Below, one piece after another: positions 62,254 through 64,000 of a stretch of 64,000 bases of DNA. The notes under the pieces were generated by a model, which saw nothing but the letters and a program-made list of their open reading frames with translations, did not search any database and had not been told where the DNA came from. The position numbers were made by a program, and so were the translations under genes. Position 1 is the stretch's first letter. Every line of letters begins with the position of its first letter. This stretch comes from Legionella fallonii LLAP-10 (lineage in GTDB: Bacteria > Pseudomonadota > Gammaproteobacteria > Legionellales > Legionellaceae): assembly GCF_000953135.1 (NCBI RefSeq), contig NZ_LN614827.1:1269001-1333000 (forward strand), read 5' to 3'.

Positions 62254-63114
62254 CTATGACAACTCTTTCTTTGACACTGCCAGTAATAATTTATCAAGCA
62301 TTTTTGTAGTTAAAATACGCTTTAAAAATATAAATAAATAAGCTGGGAGAGTTACAGGATATTTAGCCTTAGGCTTTTTGGCCTCTATGGCATGGATTAG
62401 TTTTTTTATTACTACATCTGTTTGTTGAGTGAAAATTTTTTTAGTAAAAAATAAGTCCGATTTTACTTGCTTATGACTGGAAAGCATGGCCTCATACTGG
62501 CTTTTAAAATAACTATTGCTAGCATCAAAATTGTTTAATACTCTGTTGATCGCATTATCTCTAAATCGACTTTTTATAGGCCCTGGTTCTATAGTAATCA
62601 CTGGTATATTGGCTGCGTGTAACTCCAATCTTAAGGTGTCACTCAATCCCTCAACCGCATATTTTGAAGCATTATATACTCCACGAAAAGGAATGCTGAT
62701 AATGCCTAATAAAGAGCTAAAGTTAATAATACGTCCTTGCCCTTGCTGACGCATTATCGGGATAGCCAGATTAGTTAATTCCATTAGTCCAAATACATTA
62801 GTTTCAAATTGCTCACGTAATGTGTCGCGTGAGATGTCCTCTAAAGCTCCTGCTTGACCATAACCTGCATTATTAATTAATACATCCAATCGTCCCGATG
62901 TCATACTTAAACATTGAGCAAATGCTCTCTGAATAGATATTGAATCACTTACATCCAAAAGAAGCGTTTCAACCCCCATGGCCGAAAGTTTTTCTACGTC
63001 AGCCATTTGTCGGCAAGAAGCAATAACTCTATGTCCTCTTTTTTGTAGAGCAAAAACGGTATCGAAACCTATACCACTGGAACAACCCGTGATTAAAATT
63101 ATTTTCTCACTCAT
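62254..63114 (-). CDS. short-chain dehydrogenase/reductase
   Basis: This NAD(P)-dependent oxidoreductase of 286 residues has TGCSSGIG near the N-terminus, LINNAGYGQAG, the catalytic Ser (FSSLLG) and YNASK, and a PGPIKS segment, in the retinol-dehydrogenase-like subgroup. The C-terminal extension contains a hydrophobic stretch (LPAYLFIFLKRIL) that could bind a membrane. Substrate unknown; a lipid or prenyl alcohol is plausible from context. I use the ATG at 63114 with AAGGA five bases upstream. Confidence 0.9.
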   Translation of the reverse strand: MSEKIILITGCSSGIGFDTVFALQKRGHRVIASCRQMADVEKLSAMGVETLLLDVSDSISIQRAFAQCLSMTSGRLDVLINNAGYGQAGALEDISRDTLREQFETNVFGLMELTNLAIPIMRQQGQGRIINFSSLLGIISIPFRGVYNASKYAVEGLSDTLRLELHAANIPVITIEPGPIKSRFRDNAINRVLNNFDASNSYFKSQYEAMLSSHKQVKSDLFFTKKIFTQQTDVVIKKLIHAIEAKKPKAKYPVTLPAYLFIFLKRILTTKMLDKLLLAVSKKELS

Positions 63115-63384
63115 ATTCATCCTTAAAAAGTATTAGAAATCAATAAGGTTATCTTAACAGAAACTATTACTTTTAAAGTAATTCGAAATCATATTCATGC
63201 TTAAATTTCTTATCTGGTAAAAATGGTTGTGTATGTCAGGCTCATTTAACAGAGAACTGTTATTATTACTCTCATCACTTGAATATGATCCTTATCAGTT
63301 CAGATTGGATACTTAAAAAACGATCGTACAACGGCACAATTATATTTATTTTCTCCTATAATCTTAATTGGTATAGGAGGTTTT

Positions 63385-64000
63385 ATGAATATTTTAGAAT
63401 ATATAAAACAGTGCCAGACTAGAGTAAACAATGCGTTAACGTTGTATTTACCTAATAAGCAAGATGCTCCTCAACTACTGCATGAAGCGATGTGTTATTC
63501 TGTTCTTAATGGTGGAAAACGATTGCGCGCGAGTTTTGTTTATGCGTTAGGGGATGCTTTAGGTGCTGATGGAGCGACAGTCCTGGATAAGGTCGCTTGC
63601 AGTATTGAAATAATCCATGCTTTTACACTGATCCATGATGATTTACCTGATTTAGATAATGATGATTTACGACGCGGTATTCCAACATGCCATAAAGCTT
63701 TTGGTTCAGCTACAGCAATTCTTGCTGGAGATGCCTTACAAAGTCTTGCTTTTGAGTTGCTTGCTTTTCAAGATCATCAAAACGATATTAAGCCAGAAAA
63801 TAAATTAAAGATGATTTATGTATTAGCTAAAGCTATTGGTTCTTACGGATTAGCTGCAGGTGAAGAATTAGACTTGAAAAGCATAAATCAAGAAATAACA
63901 TTAAGTGAATTAGATACAATGTATCAATTGAAAACAGGCTGCTTATTAGCCGCATCAATGCAACTTGCAGCACTTGCTGCAAATTATGATGATCCTCTTT
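63385..64000 (+). CDS. farnesyl diphosphate synthase-like polyprenyl synthetase, 3' end beyond the window
   Basis: The gene starts at the ATG at 63385, after AGGAGG, and stays open for 205 codons to the window edge. It shows YSVLNGGKRLRASF, the first Asp-rich motif DDLPDLDNDDLRRG, and HKAFGSATAILAGDALQSLA, all typical of IspA-type trans-prenyl synthases. Where E. coli IspA has GGQALDL this protein has AGEELDL, with Gln replaced by Glu. The second Asp-rich motif lies past the end. It is probably a second enzyme of this family placed with the mevalonate genes. Confidence 0.92.
   Translation, partial: MNILEYIKQCQTRVNNALTLYLPNKQDAPQLLHEAMCYSVLNGGKRLRASFVYALGDALGADGATVLDKVACSIEIIHAFTLIHDDLPDLDNDDLRRGIPTCHKAFGSATAILAGDALQSLAFELLAFQDHQNDIKPENKLKMIYVLAKAIGSYGLAAGEELDLKSINQEITLSELDTMYQLKTGCLLAASMQLAALAANYDDPL

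Overview
The window is low-GC chromosomal DNA from a gammaproteobacterium. It is almost certainly a member of the Legionellaceae, probably not L. pneumophila itself, but the species cannot be fixed from sequence alone. The evidence is a VipD-family patatin-like phospholipase, several eukaryote-like or acidic-tailed proteins resembling Dot/Icm effectors, a mevalonate-pathway cluster, an intracellular polyhydroxybutyrate depolymerase, and a flagellar operon behind a sigma-54 promoter.

Layout. 1-6.3 kb: a possible membrane-anchored effector, a periplasmic cyclophilin, a 6S RNA gene that produces no protein, three unrecognised proteins, a conserved small protein and a decayed Tn3-type resolvase. 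6.3-13.9 kb: a complete histidine operon on the minus strand (TrpR-like regulator, hisG, D, C, B, H, A, F, IE) behind a strong sigma-70 promoter that contains a Fur-like palindrome and a second dyad. 14.2-17.2 kb: a cytochrome bd oxidase operon with both accessory small subunits (CydP-A-B-X). 17.4-24.6 kb: pyrE, a cold-shock gene whose leader carries a 134-bp MITE-like insertion, a HAD-like effector candidate, a PhzF pseudogene, a GNAT acetyltransferase, an M1 aminopeptidase and a LysE-type exporter. 24.6-27.4 kb: an IS982 remnant and a 764-residue effector candidate whose C-terminus is set by a nine-G tract. 27.6-32.1 kb: alaX, a MarR-GNAT fusion, an LplT-like transporter and hemF. 32.2-42.7 kb: flgBCDEFGHIJKL. 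42.9-46.4 kb: the VipD homologue and phaZ. 46.7-55.3 kb: a secreted sedolisin and an Asp-box protein, then an accessory stretch with IS110 debris, a Ras-like protein with degenerate nucleotide-binding motifs, and a candidate permuted papain-like cysteine peptidase. 56.2-64 kb: mevalonate kinase, a UbiA-type prenyltransferase, HMG-CoA reductase, type I IPP isomerase, a divergent cis-prenyltransferase, HMG-CoA synthase, a short-chain dehydrogenase, and an FPP-synthase-like gene cut by the window end.

How the parts work together. The his, cyd, flg and mevalonate blocks are coherent operons or clusters. Between them lie effector candidates, IS remnants and two families of dispersed palindromic repeats; several of the palindromes sit between convergent genes and probably act as bidirectional terminators. 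The most interesting items are the homopolymer-controlled C-terminus of the 25-27 kb protein, the Ras-like protein with altered P-loop and G3, the mevalonate cluster with a UppS paralogue that has lost several conserved residues, and the MITE inside the cold-shock leader. All functional assignments come from motif recognition by eye; no database search was run.
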